Both the position numbers and the translations under genes were made by a program. A stretch of 64,000 nucleotides of DNA from JAJPHW01 sp963799065 (GTDB lineage Bacteria; Acidobacteriota; Terriglobia; Terriglobales; Acidobacteriaceae). The notes beneath the pieces were generated by a model. The model was not told where the DNA came from and did not search any database. It saw only the letters and a program-made list of their open reading frames with translations. Below, one piece after another: positions 1-8,557 of this stretch (position 1 is the first letter of the stretch; each line of letters opens with the position of its first letter). Where the stretch lies: positions 1,550,001-1,614,000 of the forward strand of contig CAWCVJ010000001.1 of assembly GCA_963799065.1 (NCBI GenBank), written 5' to 3'.

Positions 1-785
1 ACCATCTTCGGGCGCTCCGAACCAATCCAGCCCAGCTCTTGCATTTCTTCAAACGCCTTCCACATCCCGATCAAACCCACGCCGCCGCCGGTGGGGTAAA
101 TCACGCCCTCTGGCAGGCGCCACTCGAGTTGCTCGGCGATTTCGTATCCCATGGTCTTCTTGCCCTCGACCCGAAACGGCTCTTTCAGCGTGGACATATC
201 GAACCAGGAGTCTTTCGGAAACGCAGCGTCCATTCGCTCGCGCATGATGCGTGCGCAATCGCTGATCAGGCCGTCGACCAACGTCACATGCGCGCCGAAG
301 CTTTCGCACTCGATGCGATTGGCCATGGGAACGTCCCTCGGCATGAAGATGTGCGCCTCCAAGCCACCCGCCGCGGCGTAACAAGCGAGCGCGCTTGCGG
401 CGTTACCGGCCGATGGCGCAGCCAGTCTTTTCAATCCGTAATGCCGGGTCATGCTGACCGCGACCGACATTCCGCGCGCCTTGAACGACGCCGTAGGATT
501 CAAGCCTTCATCCTTGATGAATACTCCGGGATACTCGCGGCTGGGCAGCATCGGGGTGAAGCCTTCGCCCAGCGTGATGGGCGCGACCTGGGGTAAGACC
601 TCTGCATAGCGCCACAGGGTGGCGGGACGTTGCGCCAACGACTGGCGCGTAAAGCTTCTCTTTACGGCTTGCAAATCATAGCGGACATACAAGATTCCTC
701 CATCTTTGGAACAAATCGTTTGTGGCGCCTCGGCAGAGAGATGTTCGCCGCAGCGGGTACATTCGAGGTATGCGATGGGAGCCAT
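1..785 (-). CDS. thrC: threonine synthase (C-terminal part beyond window edge)
   Basis: PLP-dependent threonine synthase, which converts O-phosphohomoserine to threonine in the cytoplasm. The reading frame is open from an ATG at 785 to the window edge, so about 261 N-terminal residues are seen and the C-terminus is missing. An N-terminal CTRC pair with a later Cys (residues 9-25) looks like the short zinc-ribbon-like start of many bacterial threonine synthases. The PLP lysine is in NPTASFKARG (about K102). SAGNAAS (about 125-131) and PTGGGVG (about 231-237) are the usual substrate and PLP-phosphate loops. The reading is confident for the fold-type II family. Threonine synthase is preferred over threonine dehydratase because of the N-terminal Cys region and the GEGFTPM motif. 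Confidence 0.9.
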   Translation of the reverse strand, partial: MAPIAYLECTRCGEHLSAEAPQTICSKDGGILYVRYDLQAVKRSFTRQSLAQRPATLWRYAEVLPQVAPITLGEGFTPMLPSREYPGVFIKDEGLNPTASFKARGMSVAVSMTRHYGLKRLAAPSAGNAASALACYAAAGGLEAHIFMPRDVPMANRIECESFGAHVTLVDGLISDCARIMRERMDAAFPKDSWFDMSTLKEPFRVEGKKTMGYEIAEQLEWRLPEGVIYPTGGGVGLIGMWKAFEEMQELGWIGSERPKM

Positions 786-819
786 GCGAAAAAGCAGTGT
801 AGCACTCGATCGTGTATAG

Positions 820-1560
820 CTACACTTTGGGCAGTTCCTTAAGCAGCGCATTGGCTTTGCGAAACCAAGGCCGTTCTCGACGCCGCAAATAGTCTGGCAT
901 ACTGGAACGCTTGCCTAGAATCCGCCGAGCCCACTCGCGCGCCTCCGGTACGCGATTTTGTTCAGCCAGAAACAGCGCATAGTTGTAATAGGTCTCGGAT
1001 GACGTCGAGATTTTTGTCGCTTCCTGAAACAGGTTCTCTGCTTGATCCGGCTGGCCCGTTTTCGCATAGGCGTGGGCGAGCAATCCCATCGCCTGATGAA
1101 AGTCGTACTTCGGATCCTGCTTGACGACGCGCTCCAGATCGGGCACCGCGGCCGCGAAGTCTCCGATGCGTACCTCGGCAATGCCCCGCCGGTAAAATGG
1201 ATCGATCGAATCTTTACGCGATGAGAGTGCTCTGTCGTAACACTGGCGAGCTCGCGCGAAGTGCCCATCTTCGAGATAAAGGTCGGCCAACTCTTCATAA
1301 TTTCCCGCCGAAGGATTGTCGACAATCGCCGATTCGAGTTCACGAATGCGTTTGCGACGTGGGAACACCTGGAACGAGGTGCGTAGCAGGCCAGCGTCTG
1401 GAATGACTTCGACGGCGATATAGATAAGCGCACCCAGCGGCCCCAACAGAAGGATCACCCACAGCCAATAGCCGTCGGGACGACGCCGGATGAAGTGAAC
1501 GATCGCCAGTCCCTGGAGAATCAATCCCCAGGGAAAAAAGAGAAATGTGAGTGCGCCCAT
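820..1560 (-). CDS. membrane-anchored TPR protein
   Basis: A 246-residue protein with two hydrophobic segments at the N-terminus (about residues 5-22 and 32-50), arranged like the short PLDc_N-type membrane module. A soluble region of tetratricopeptide-like helical repeats follows (about 75-235, with typical repeats such as NYEELADLYLEDGHFARARQ). It is probably a membrane-attached scaffold facing the cytoplasm. The start at 1560 is the only ATG before the hydrophobic segment, and no strong ribosome site is visible. It lies 34 bp downstream of the threonine synthase start on the same strand, so it is not transcriptionally downstream of it. The partner is unknown and no enzymatic motif is seen. 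Confidence 0.75.
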   Translation of the reverse strand: MGALTFLFFPWGLILQGLAIVHFIRRRPDGYWLWVILLLGPLGALIYIAVEVIPDAGLLRTSFQVFPRRKRIRELESAIVDNPSAGNYEELADLYLEDGHFARARQCYDRALSSRKDSIDPFYRRGIAEVRIGDFAAAVPDLERVVKQDPKYDFHQAMGLLAHAYAKTGQPDQAENLFQEATKISTSSETYYNYALFLAEQNRVPEAREWARRILGKRSSMPDYLRRRERPWFRKANALLKELPKV

Positions 1561-1646
1561 ATGTGCGTTATGTCAGGACAAAGCGCACTATAGCACGTGC
1601 GTGGGAGCGCAACCCGGTTCACACGCAGTTCAAGTTATGATGAGCC

Positions 1647-2828
1647 ATGTTTTCCGAGCGAACAAAGTGGCGGCTGGACACAAATCGTTTCTCCCAGGCG
1701 CTCGGGCAGGTCCGCGCCGCTGGCACGCCAATCTTCGACTTGACGCTTTCCAATCCCACGCGCGCAGGGTTGCATTTCGATGCGAACAACATTTTGGCCG
1801 CGCTCTCACTTCCAGAGGTCATGGACCATGACCCCCAACCGCTCGGTCTCGCACCTGCTCGCGATGCGGTGCGCGCTTACTATCGCGAACACGGCGTAGA
1901 GGTGAATCCGGACGCTGTGCTTCTCACCACTGGCACCAGTGAGGCTTACTCTCATCTGTTCCGCCTGCTGTGCGATCCGGGGGATGAAGTGTTGGTGGCG
2001 AAGCCAAGCTATCCCCTGTTCGAGTTTCTCGCCGACTTGCAGGATGTGAAGCTGCGAGGATTTTCTCTGCTTTACGATCACGGCTGGCAGATCGACTTCG
2101 AGTCGCTCAAAGCGCAGCTTGGCGATAAGACGCGAGCGATTATCCTCGTGCATCCCAACAATCCGACTGGATCGTTTGTAAGTGGGGACGAACGTCGCGT
2201 ATTGATGGATATTTGTTCTGAGTGCGAGTTAGCTTTGATCGTCGACGAAGTGTTTCTGGATTACCGGCTGAGCGAAACCGATGCACCAACATTTGCCGGA
2301 AGCGCGGAAGCTTTGACGTTTGTGCTCAGTGGAGTTTCGAAGATATCGGGGCTGCCGCAGATGAAGCTTGCCTGGATTGTTAGCAGCGGCCCAAAACACC
2401 TTCTCTCCAGCGCACTCGATCGCCTCGAAGTGATCGCCGACACTTATTTGTCGATGAATGCGCCCGCGCAGTGGGCGGCGCCTGCGTTGCTGAAAGAGCG
2501 AAAGAATATCCAGCCGCAATTGAGCGCACGCCTAAAGGCAAACCTTCGCGAACTGGACGAACAACTGCGAACGCATCCCCAATGTTCACGTCTTGCCGTT
2601 GAAGCAGGCTGGTATGCCGTGCTGCGCGTTCCAGCCCTTCAGCCCGATGAAGATTTGGCGATCGCGCTCTTGCTTGAGCGCGGCGTACTCGTTCACCCCG
2701 GCCACTTCTACGATTTTCCGCAGGACGGTTACCTGGTCGTTAGTTTGATCGCGCCCGAGGAGGAGTTTCGCGAGGGATGCAAGCGCGTTTTGGCTTGGTT
2801 GACTAAGGCAGCAGGCGAACTTGTCTGA
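1647..2828 (+). CDS. class I/II aminotransferase
   Basis: A fold-type I PLP aminotransferase of 393 residues. TGTSEA (95-100) binds the PLP phosphate. HPNNPTG (169-175) and the VDEVFLDY stretch (Asp200, Tyr206) contact the cofactor ring, and the Schiff-base lysine lies in SGVSK (about K232). The usual GxRxGW after the lysine reads PQMKLAW, so the Arg that contacts the PLP phosphate is replaced by Lys. The substrate cannot be read from the sequence; alanine or aspartate-type aminotransferases are the closest pattern. The 3' end overlaps the convergent kdsA by 26 bp. Confidence 0.85.
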   Translation: MFSERTKWRLDTNRFSQALGQVRAAGTPIFDLTLSNPTRAGLHFDANNILAALSLPEVMDHDPQPLGLAPARDAVRAYYREHGVEVNPDAVLLTTGTSEAYSHLFRLLCDPGDEVLVAKPSYPLFEFLADLQDVKLRGFSLLYDHGWQIDFESLKAQLGDKTRAIILVHPNNPTGSFVSGDERRVLMDICSECELALIVDEVFLDYRLSETDAPTFAGSAEALTFVLSGVSKISGLPQMKLAWIVSSGPKHLLSSALDRLEVIADTYLSMNAPAQWAAPALLKERKNIQPQLSARLKANLRELDEQLRTHPQCSRLAVEAGWYAVLRVPALQPDEDLAIALLLERGVLVHPGHFYDFPQDGYLVVSLIAPEEEFREGCKRVLAWLTKAAGELV

Positions 2829-3645
2829 GCGCTTCCTGGATGGCCAACAACTCTTTCAAGACTCCTCGTAGTTTTGTGGAATCCAAAGCGTTGGCTCCGT
2901 CCGATTTCGCTTCCTTAGGATTGTCGTGGACTTCCATGAACACGCCATCGACTCCGGCCGCCACAGCCGCCCGCGCCAGCACCGGGATGAACTCTGGCTG
3001 TCCGCCGCTGACTGCGTGATCGCCCTCGCCGGAGGCCGAAGGCAACTGCACCGAGTGCGTGGCGTCGAAGACCACGGGCGCGAACTTCCGCATCATGGGC
3101 AAGGCTCGCATATCGACCACCAGATTGTTGTACCCGAAACTGGCGCCGCGCTCGGTAAGAATGACTCTTTCATTCCCCGCCGTTCTGCACTTTTCGACAA
3201 CGCTACGCATATCGTTGGGGGCGGCGAATTGTCCCTTCTTAATGTTGACCACGCGTTCGCTCATTGCCGCGGCCACGACCAGATCGGTTTGCCGACAAAG
3301 GAATGCGGGAATTTGCAATATGTCGGCGACCTCGGCAACTTTGGCCACGTCGTGGACGTCGTGCACATCGGTTAAGACAGGAACGCCCACTTCATCCTTG
3401 ATTTTTCTTAGAATACGCAAGCCCTCTGTCAGTCCCGGCCCGCGGAAACTGCGAATCGACGTCCGATTCGCCTTGTCGTAGGAAGCCTTGAAAATGAAAG
3501 GGATGCTCAGGGAGCGAGTTACTCCCTTGATAATCTCGGCCATTCGCAAAGCATGCTCTTCGCTCTCGATGACACAGGGTCCGGCAATCAGAAAAAGTGT
3601 TCCCGTACCAACCCTGACTTCGCCGATCTGAAACGACATACTCAC
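2803..3645 (-). CDS. kdsA: 3-deoxy-8-phosphooctulonate synthase (KDO-8-P synthase)
   Basis: Condenses phosphoenolpyruvate with arabinose 5-phosphate to KDO 8-phosphate, a precursor of the lipopolysaccharide inner core. The 280-residue TIM-barrel protein has the family motifs AGPCVIES (Cys24), FKASYDKANRTS, RGPGL and LTDVHD. The Cys in AGPCVIES is the metal ligand of the metal-dependent class, whereas the metal-independent E. coli class has Asn there. The start is a GTG at 3645, 10 nt after AGGAGG; an ATG two codons later is the alternative. With lpxB and the Tol-Pal genes it shows an LPS-type outer membrane. Confidence 0.95.
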   Translation of the reverse strand: MSMSFQIGEVRVGTGTLFLIAGPCVIESEEHALRMAEIIKGVTRSLSIPFIFKASYDKANRTSIRSFRGPGLTEGLRILRKIKDEVGVPVLTDVHDVHDVAKVAEVADILQIPAFLCRQTDLVVAAAMSERVVNIKKGQFAAPNDMRSVVEKCRTAGNERVILTERGASFGYNNLVVDMRALPMMRKFAPVVFDATHSVQLPSASGEGDHAVSGGQPEFIPVLARAAVAAGVDGVFMEVHDNPKEAKSDGANALDSTKLRGVLKELLAIQEALRQVRLLP

Positions 3646-3758
3646 AAACTTCGCGCCTCCTCAGAAACACGAGTTTACTAGATGCGCGGGAATACAGTAC
3701 ACAGGTCGCAGCCAGATGGCGCAAGTCACGATGGGCAGTCGCTATGCACAAGTAATAC

Positions 3759-3787
3759 TTGACACGCCAAACCCTGGAAAATAGACT
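3759..3787 (+). promoter_or_regulatory. sigma70-type promoter for the haloperoxidase homologue
   Basis: A perfect -35 TTGACA (3759-3764), a 17-bp spacer and TAGACT as -10 (3782-3787, 4 of 6 matches). It lies 66 bp upstream of the start codon at 3853 and points towards it. This is the best-matching housekeeping promoter I see in the window. Confidence 0.6.
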
Positions 3788-3852
3788 CATCCGAATTTAG
3801 CGCTCCCCTTCGAATCGCATTACTGATTCAACGAATCCCCTGCGAGGAATAT

Positions 3853-5589
3853 ATGAAGTATCTGAATCCTGCAAACCACGGCGATTCTATTGCCGTTCCC
3901 CAGACCGACGAATTGCCACTGAATCACGCCTCGCGCAGCCGGCGCAATTTTCTGGGCAAGCTTGGGAGCGCCGCCACCATGGCAATGGCCGCGGGCGCGA
4001 TCACCACTCTCGAACCTCTGATCGCCGGCAAAAACGGTTACGCGGAAGCCCAGGAGGTCGGCCCGCTCTCGGATCAGCAACGTGCCGACGCGTCCTTCAA
4101 TCTTCGCGTAAACCAAGCCACGACCCATCACAATCTGCCCTTGGTGGCGCATCCCGACAACGGGGACGAGGAACTCTATGCCGATAAGGGCGCGACCTTC
4201 ACGAAGTGCCTGCCGCACGACAACTTCGGCCGAGTTGACCTTAACGCCTATTCCAGTTTCATCAATGCGCTGAGTACAGGCAATCCTTCCGATTTCAATG
4301 CAGTTCCGCTAGGCGGTACGAGAACCCTGAACAATCCGCAAGCGGGCCTAGCCTATGATCTCGAAGGCACCGATGGACACAATCTTACGGTGGCTCCGCC
4401 TCCGGTCATGGCGGGCGCGCAACTTGCAGCTGAACTGGTTGAGATGTATTGGGCTGCCCTGCTGCGAGACATACCGTTTCTCAAGTATCCCATTAATGCC
4501 GGTGCAGTGCAGGCCGCGGCGGAACTCAATGGGCTTTCGGGATACGCCGGACCGCGAAACAGCAATGGCCAAGTCACGACGAACGAACTTTTTCGCGGCA
4601 ACTTCGCCGGCGAAACCATAGGGCCGTATATTTCACAGTTGATGGTGCTGCCCACTGCGTTAGGCGCCCAGTCCATGAGCCAGCGATTCGCCACGTATGT
4701 TCGAGGCGTCGACTATCTCACCGACTTCAACTCCTATGTATTGATACAAAATGGAGGCAGTACTGGCGATGCGAACGTTTTGGATCCGATTCCGCGGTAT
4801 CTCCGGGACGGACGGGACCTGGCGGCCTGGACACATGTGGACGTGCTGTATCAAGCGTACTTCACAGCGTTGCTTGTGCTGACTGGCATTAACGCGCCCC
4901 TCAATCCCGGCAATCCCTATCAGGGAAGTCCAACCCAATCCGGCTTTGGGACTTTTGGCGCCCCGGATCTCGCTGCGACGGTCGGCGAGGTTGCACAGCG
5001 AGCCTTGCAAGCGGTCTGGTTTCAAAAGTGGTTTGTTCATCGGCGAGCCCGTCCAGAGGTAGCTGGAGCCATCGCCCATCTTATAAAGACCGGACAAGGT
5101 GGCAACACCGACGTGACCTTGAGCGCCGATGTGCTCAATTCGAAGGCGATCGGGAATATATTCCGAGAACATGGCAGCTACCTTCTGCCGCAAGCTTTTC
5201 CGGAAGGCTCACCGTCGCATCCTTCTTATCCCACCGGACATGGCACCGTAGGAGGAGCTTGCATCACGGTGCTCAAGTTCTTCTTTGATGGGACGTTCGT
5301 GATCCCCAATTGCGTGGTCCCAAATGCTGCCGGCACTGCGCTGACCCCTTACTCGGGACCGCCGCTTACTCTCAACGGCGAATTGGCGAAGCTTGGCCAC
5401 AATGTGACCTTCGGCCATGGCATCCATGCTGGCATTCATTACCGCAGCGATAGCGACACTTCGTTGCAACTCGGCGAGGCGCTTGCCATCGGGATTCTCC
5501 AGGATAAGGCGCTGACTTACAACGAACCTTTTAGCGTAACCATCTCAAAGTTCGACGGAACCCCTGCAACCATTACCAATCAGTCGTGA
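3853..5589 (+). CDS. Tat-exported vanadium-dependent haloperoxidase homologue
   Basis: A 578-residue protein of the vanadium haloperoxidase/PAP2 superfamily, of the long algal-bacterial type. The N-terminus carries a twin-arginine signal (SRRNFLG, residues 30-36, then a hydrophobic alanine-rich stretch), so it is exported folded. Vanadate-site motifs seen are KWFVHRRARP (K about 392, R about 400), PSYPTGHGT (catalytic His about 463) and GIHYRSD (His about 529). Known members halogenate organic substrates with peroxide; some homologues are acid phosphatases. The third motif is unusual: six residues before His529, where the family normally has a vanadate-binding Arg, there is Gly. Activity is therefore uncertain. 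It has its own promoter, with convergent or divergent neighbours, so it is probably monocistronic. Confidence 0.8.
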   Translation: MKYLNPANHGDSIAVPQTDELPLNHASRSRRNFLGKLGSAATMAMAAGAITTLEPLIAGKNGYAEAQEVGPLSDQQRADASFNLRVNQATTHHNLPLVAHPDNGDEELYADKGATFTKCLPHDNFGRVDLNAYSSFINALSTGNPSDFNAVPLGGTRTLNNPQAGLAYDLEGTDGHNLTVAPPPVMAGAQLAAELVEMYWAALLRDIPFLKYPINAGAVQAAAELNGLSGYAGPRNSNGQVTTNELFRGNFAGETIGPYISQLMVLPTALGAQSMSQRFATYVRGVDYLTDFNSYVLIQNGGSTGDANVLDPIPRYLRDGRDLAAWTHVDVLYQAYFTALLVLTGINAPLNPGNPYQGSPTQSGFGTFGAPDLAATVGEVAQRALQAVWFQKWFVHRRARPEVAGAIAHLIKTGQGGNTDVTLSADVLNSKAIGNIFREHGSYLLPQAFPEGSPSHPSYPTGHGTVGGACITVLKFFFDGTFVIPNCVVPNAAGTALTPYSGPPLTLNGELAKLGHNVTFGHGIHAGIHYRSDSDTSLQLGEALAIGILQDKALTYNEPFSVTISKFDGTPATITNQS

Positions 5590-5673
5590 TCTCGGGCAGA
5601 CGTAAGAAAGGCGGGGGGATACGATCCCCCGCCAAATTTAGCGGACGCGCTTTCACTCGCATCGGGTTGACTT

Positions 5674-7197
5674 CTACGGTTGCAAGCGTCCGGTTGTCGC
5701 GTTTACTGGATTGCCGATGGCGTCGCCGGAGACGAGTAGCTCAACCCTACGGTTCTGCGCTCGTCCTCCTGAATCGTCGTTGGAGGCGACGGGCGATGTA
5801 TTCCCATAGCCCTTCGCAGTAATCGAGTTGTTCGCCACACCCTCTTGCACAAGGTAATCGCGGACGGAGCCTGCTCGATTCTCCGACAGTGTCTGATTCA
5901 TCGAGTCGCCGCCCACGTTGTCCGTATAGCCGCCGACTTCGATGTTCAACCCCGGATACGAAACCAGTATCCCTGCAACTTTGGCCAGTTTTTCCCGCGC
6001 CGCCGGCTTCAACGAATACTTCCCTGTGTCGAATAACACGTCGGACATGCTGACGATCAATCCACGAGCGGTATCTCTGGTTTGAAGCACAGCGTTCAAC
6101 TGTTCGGACAGCTTCATACGCATCGCCGCCTTGTCGGACTCGGCTTGTTGTGCCGCCATGCGGGAGCGATCCGCATCAGCCTGGGCTGCCGCAACTTGAG
6201 CCGCAGAGGTAGCCTGACTCGCCGCCATGTCGGACTGCGCCCTGGCGGCGTCCGCTTGGGCTTTTTCTTTCTGCCGCATCGCTTCGTCCGCCTGGGCTTG
6301 AGATTGCGCTTGGGCGTTGGTCGAGGCTTGGCGTTCGTCGGCCAGAGCTTGTGCCTCCATTGTCTTGACTGCAATTTCGCGCGCGTCTTCGGCCGCTTCC
6401 ACTTCGTCGCGTGAAACTGCTACCAGTGGCTTCTTGTCGATGTGCTTACTGACTGCTTCCGCGTCGGCGGTGCTCATCAGTTGTACCGCGTGCTGATAGC
6501 TGTCGCGGGCGTATTGTTCCGCCCCTTCGGATTTGGCAATACGGAAAGCATTTCGAGCTTCGAAGAATTCCAGCGGTAGTTTGGCATTCAACACGACGGG
6601 GTCAAACTTGTAGCCCGTTGGAATGTAGCCGCCGCGTTCTGTCAATTCATACTTCGCGTCGACTTCTTCAGCGGTTCCTTTGGTATCGGCGCGCATCACA
6701 TTTTCAAGCACAACCACATTACTTGGCCGCCGCACGGCATAATAGGGCTCCGCGGTGACAATTAAAGCGAATGCCTGGAGGTCCGTCGTGGAGTGCAGCT
6801 TGCTGCGATGGTTGTCGCCGACCAGAACTTCCCCCAGGTTCACCGCGCGGCCTTCGGGTGAGATTGCCCACAACACATAGGTCAGATATTCGTTGCCAAA
6901 CGTCGTGGGCCTTTGCAAGTTGCCAAACTCGCTCACGATCTCGATCGACCCACGCTTGCTGTTCACGTCGGCTTCGCCATCTGCCGAGGGCATCAAGTCC
7001 GTACCCTTGAAGCCCACTTTGCTGGAGCCGCTGCGATGTTGATAGTTGATGGCCTGCACACTGCGGCTGACCACCCTTACACGAAAGATCGGCATCGACG
7101 CCATCGGTTCGACGGCCTGGGTTGTCTGAGGTGCAGCGAGAGCGAAAGCACTCGCGCTGAGTACGATTCCTGCGGCCAACAAAAGTTCTCTTCTCAC
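5674..7197 (-). CDS. OmpA-family outer-membrane/periplasmic protein with coiled coil
   Basis: A 507-residue exported protein. The start is a GTG at 7197 with an AAGGAGAT ribosome site 3-4 nt upstream, giving a clear signal peptide (RRELLLAAGIVLSASAFALA). The first 200 residues form an uncharacterised beta-rich domain. A DUF4398-like alpha-helical stretch follows (about 205-290), then a long Ala/Gln-rich coiled coil (about 290-370). The C-terminal OmpA/MotB peptidoglycan-binding domain (about 385-500) has the DTGKYSLKPAAREKL and NRAGSVRDYL motifs. It probably links the envelope to peptidoglycan. No beta-barrel is obvious, so it differs from classical OmpA. Confidence 0.85.
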   Translation of the reverse strand: MRRELLLAAGIVLSASAFALAAPQTTQAVEPMASMPIFRVRVVSRSVQAINYQHRSGSSKVGFKGTDLMPSADGEADVNSKRGSIEIVSEFGNLQRPTTFGNEYLTYVLWAISPEGRAVNLGEVLVGDNHRSKLHSTTDLQAFALIVTAEPYYAVRRPSNVVVLENVMRADTKGTAEEVDAKYELTERGGYIPTGYKFDPVVLNAKLPLEFFEARNAFRIAKSEGAEQYARDSYQHAVQLMSTADAEAVSKHIDKKPLVAVSRDEVEAAEDAREIAVKTMEAQALADERQASTNAQAQSQAQADEAMRQKEKAQADAARAQSDMAASQATSAAQVAAAQADADRSRMAAQQAESDKAAMRMKLSEQLNAVLQTRDTARGLIVSMSDVLFDTGKYSLKPAAREKLAKVAGILVSYPGLNIEVGGYTDNVGGDSMNQTLSENRAGSVRDYLVQEGVANNSITAKGYGNTSPVASNDDSGGRAQNRRVELLVSGDAIGNPVNATTGRLQP

Positions 7198-7269
7198 GGT
7201 ATCTCCTTGGGGCCGTTCTGGCCACATTCTGCCCATTTCCGCTTTCTTTTTCTAGTTCTGGGCTTCCGA

Positions 7270-7986
7270 CTACTTCATGTCTTCTCTGGCTTCCGCAACG
7301 TGGGCCTGATGGCCGGCCTGGGAAACCGCGTGAATAAACGCATTCGCGCTCTTCGGAGTCGCAACTCGACCAGCGAGAATGCTTCGAAAGGCCTCACTGT
7401 GTCCGTAGATGGCCCGCGTTGAGTCTTTATCCGGCTCGACCACCGCGCCTTCGAGCGTCAATCCGGCAAAGAGTCCTTTGGTTCGCGCATACGTCAGGAC
7501 CTCCGCTCGAAGAGTCCAATCAGTGCCTGCGGCTGCCTGGCGGCCAACCGGTCCGGCGGCCACCGCTCCGTCGCCACTCAACTGAAACTTGCTCGATAGA
7601 AGATGCTGCAGGCCCCGATCGTTCATCACCAGCATGACCAGATCTGCGCCTTCGACGCCAATTTGTAACCCCCAGCTCCCACCGCCCACGGTAACGAAAG
7701 CCGGCGCGCTCCAGCCCGCAGAAGTGCGGCATGATGCGACGCCACGTCCGTGCTCACCGCCAAAAATGAAACCGCCCTTAATCAGGTCCGGCACCACAAT
7801 GATGCACTTGGCACTGTTCATCACGTCTTCTGGAATGCCTTTGTCGGGGGCCGACATCGCGGCGTGAATTACGTCCACTGATTTATCCAGCCGAGCCAGC
7901 GAATCCTCGCGCCCCGAACCGGCGAACGCGAACGTTCCAGCCAAAATCATCACGCTCATCGACAGCATTGAAATTGTCTTTTTCAT
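7270..7986 (-). CDS. SYLF (Ysc84-type) lipid-binding protein
   Basis: A 238-residue secreted protein with a signal peptide (MKKTISMLSMSVMILAGTFA) and a SYLF/Ysc84 domain over most of its length. Typical segments are PEDVMNSAKCIIVVP, KGGFIFGGEHGRG, WSAPAFVTVGGGSWG and GVEGADLVMLVMN. SYLF domains bind phosphoinositides in eukaryotes; bacterial members are periplasmic or outer-membrane proteins of unclear role. It follows the OmpA-family start by about 70 bp on the same strand. A one-mismatch copy of the TGAGC-N6-GCTCA palindrome lies 174-189 bp upstream of its start. Confidence 0.85.
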   Translation of the reverse strand: MKKTISMLSMSVMILAGTFAFAGSGREDSLARLDKSVDVIHAAMSAPDKGIPEDVMNSAKCIIVVPDLIKGGFIFGGEHGRGVASCRTSAGWSAPAFVTVGGGSWGLQIGVEGADLVMLVMNDRGLQHLLSSKFQLSGDGAVAAGPVGRQAAAGTDWTLRAEVLTYARTKGLFAGLTLEGAVVEPDKDSTRAIYGHSEAFRSILAGRVATPKSANAFIHAVSQAGHQAHVAEAREDMK

Positions 7987-8159
7987 AAATTTTTCCTTTT
8001 CGGAGTTGCGAGACTCGCAGCCTCAGAGCTCGCGGTTTGTGAAACCTAAAACTAAGAGGAGCTAACTTCAGATTGCCCGCCTTAGCTCAACCAATCTGAA
8101 AGGACGAAGCCTCAGTGCCCGTCGCTGTCATCATCGTCATCCACGGCAAAATAAATAAC

Positions 8160-8175
8160 TGTGCTAAATTGCTCA
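8160..8175. promoter_or_regulatory. Crp/Fnr-type palindrome, site A (one mismatch)
   Basis: TGTGCTAAATTGCTCA fits TGAGC-N6-GCTCA with one mismatch. It lies upstream of the SYLF gene (start 7986, minus strand). The hexamer at the expected -10 distance (GACGAT, complement of 8133-8138) is poor, so this is the weakest of the six sites. Confidence 0.35.
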
Positions 8176-8214
8176 CTTCTACGTTCTGAACCGGAAACGC
8201 CAATCCAGATGGAA

Positions 8215-8406
8215 CTATGTGCCCACATGGATCCGAGATAGCGATTTGAACAATCCAAAGACATTAAGAATCCACAACACCACAGCGATAACCACGATGC
8301 CATTCAAAATGGACTTAATCGTTCCCTGCATGGGAATGAAACGGTTCACCAGCCACAGCAGAACGCCAACCACGATCAGCACTTCTACGACTTGAAGCAA
8401 AGGCAT
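8215..8406 (-). CDS. Thivi_2564-family small membrane protein
   Basis: A 63-residue integral membrane protein with two hydrophobic helices (about residues 7-22 and 34-54) separated by a short loop (NRFIPMQGTIKSILNG). The pattern of a first helix, the RFIPM loop and a VVLWIL second helix is that of the Thivi_2564 family, a widespread protein of unknown function. A GGAG ribosome site precedes the ATG by about 10 nt. Site B and its -10 hexamer lie 48-90 bp upstream, so the gene is a predicted member of the Crp/Fnr regulon described here. Confidence 0.8.
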   Translation of the reverse strand: MPLLQVVEVLIVVGVLLWLVNRFIPMQGTIKSILNGIVVIAVVLWILNVFGLFKSLSRIHVGT

Positions 8407-8453
8407 GTTAAAAACTCCGTTTCCCAGGAAGTGATTTCAATAGGGTCAACTCG

Positions 8454-8459
8454 ATCATG
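8454..8459 (-). promoter_or_regulatory. -10-like hexamer downstream of site B
   Basis: On the minus strand it reads CATGAT (4 of 6 to TATAAT). Its first base lies 29.5 bp from the centre of the site B palindrome, the same distance as at sites C, D and E. Predicted transcription start is near 8447, giving a 40-nt leader for the gene starting at 8406. Confidence 0.45.
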
Positions 8460-8480
8460 CCAGCGCGATAGAATCGCGTC

Positions 8481-8496
8481 TGAGCAAGAAAGCTCA
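8481..8496. promoter_or_regulatory. Crp/Fnr-type palindrome, site B
   Basis: TGAGCAAGAAAGCTCA, a perfect 5-bp inverted repeat with a 6-bp spacer and an extra C/C flank. It is intergenic, 75 bp upstream of the Thivi_2564-family gene. The centre is at about -41.5 from the predicted start site. Confidence 0.6.
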
Positions 8497-8557
8497 CTTC
8501 GAAGTGCGGAGGTCTTTTTTTGTCGGAAAGTCGTCTTAGTCGGAGGTCGTCACGCGT

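Noticed and set aside
8112..8303. A 63-codon minus-strand frame overlapping the Thivi_2564 gene
   Set aside because: No ribosome site or hydrophobic pattern, and it overlaps a supported gene and palindrome site A.
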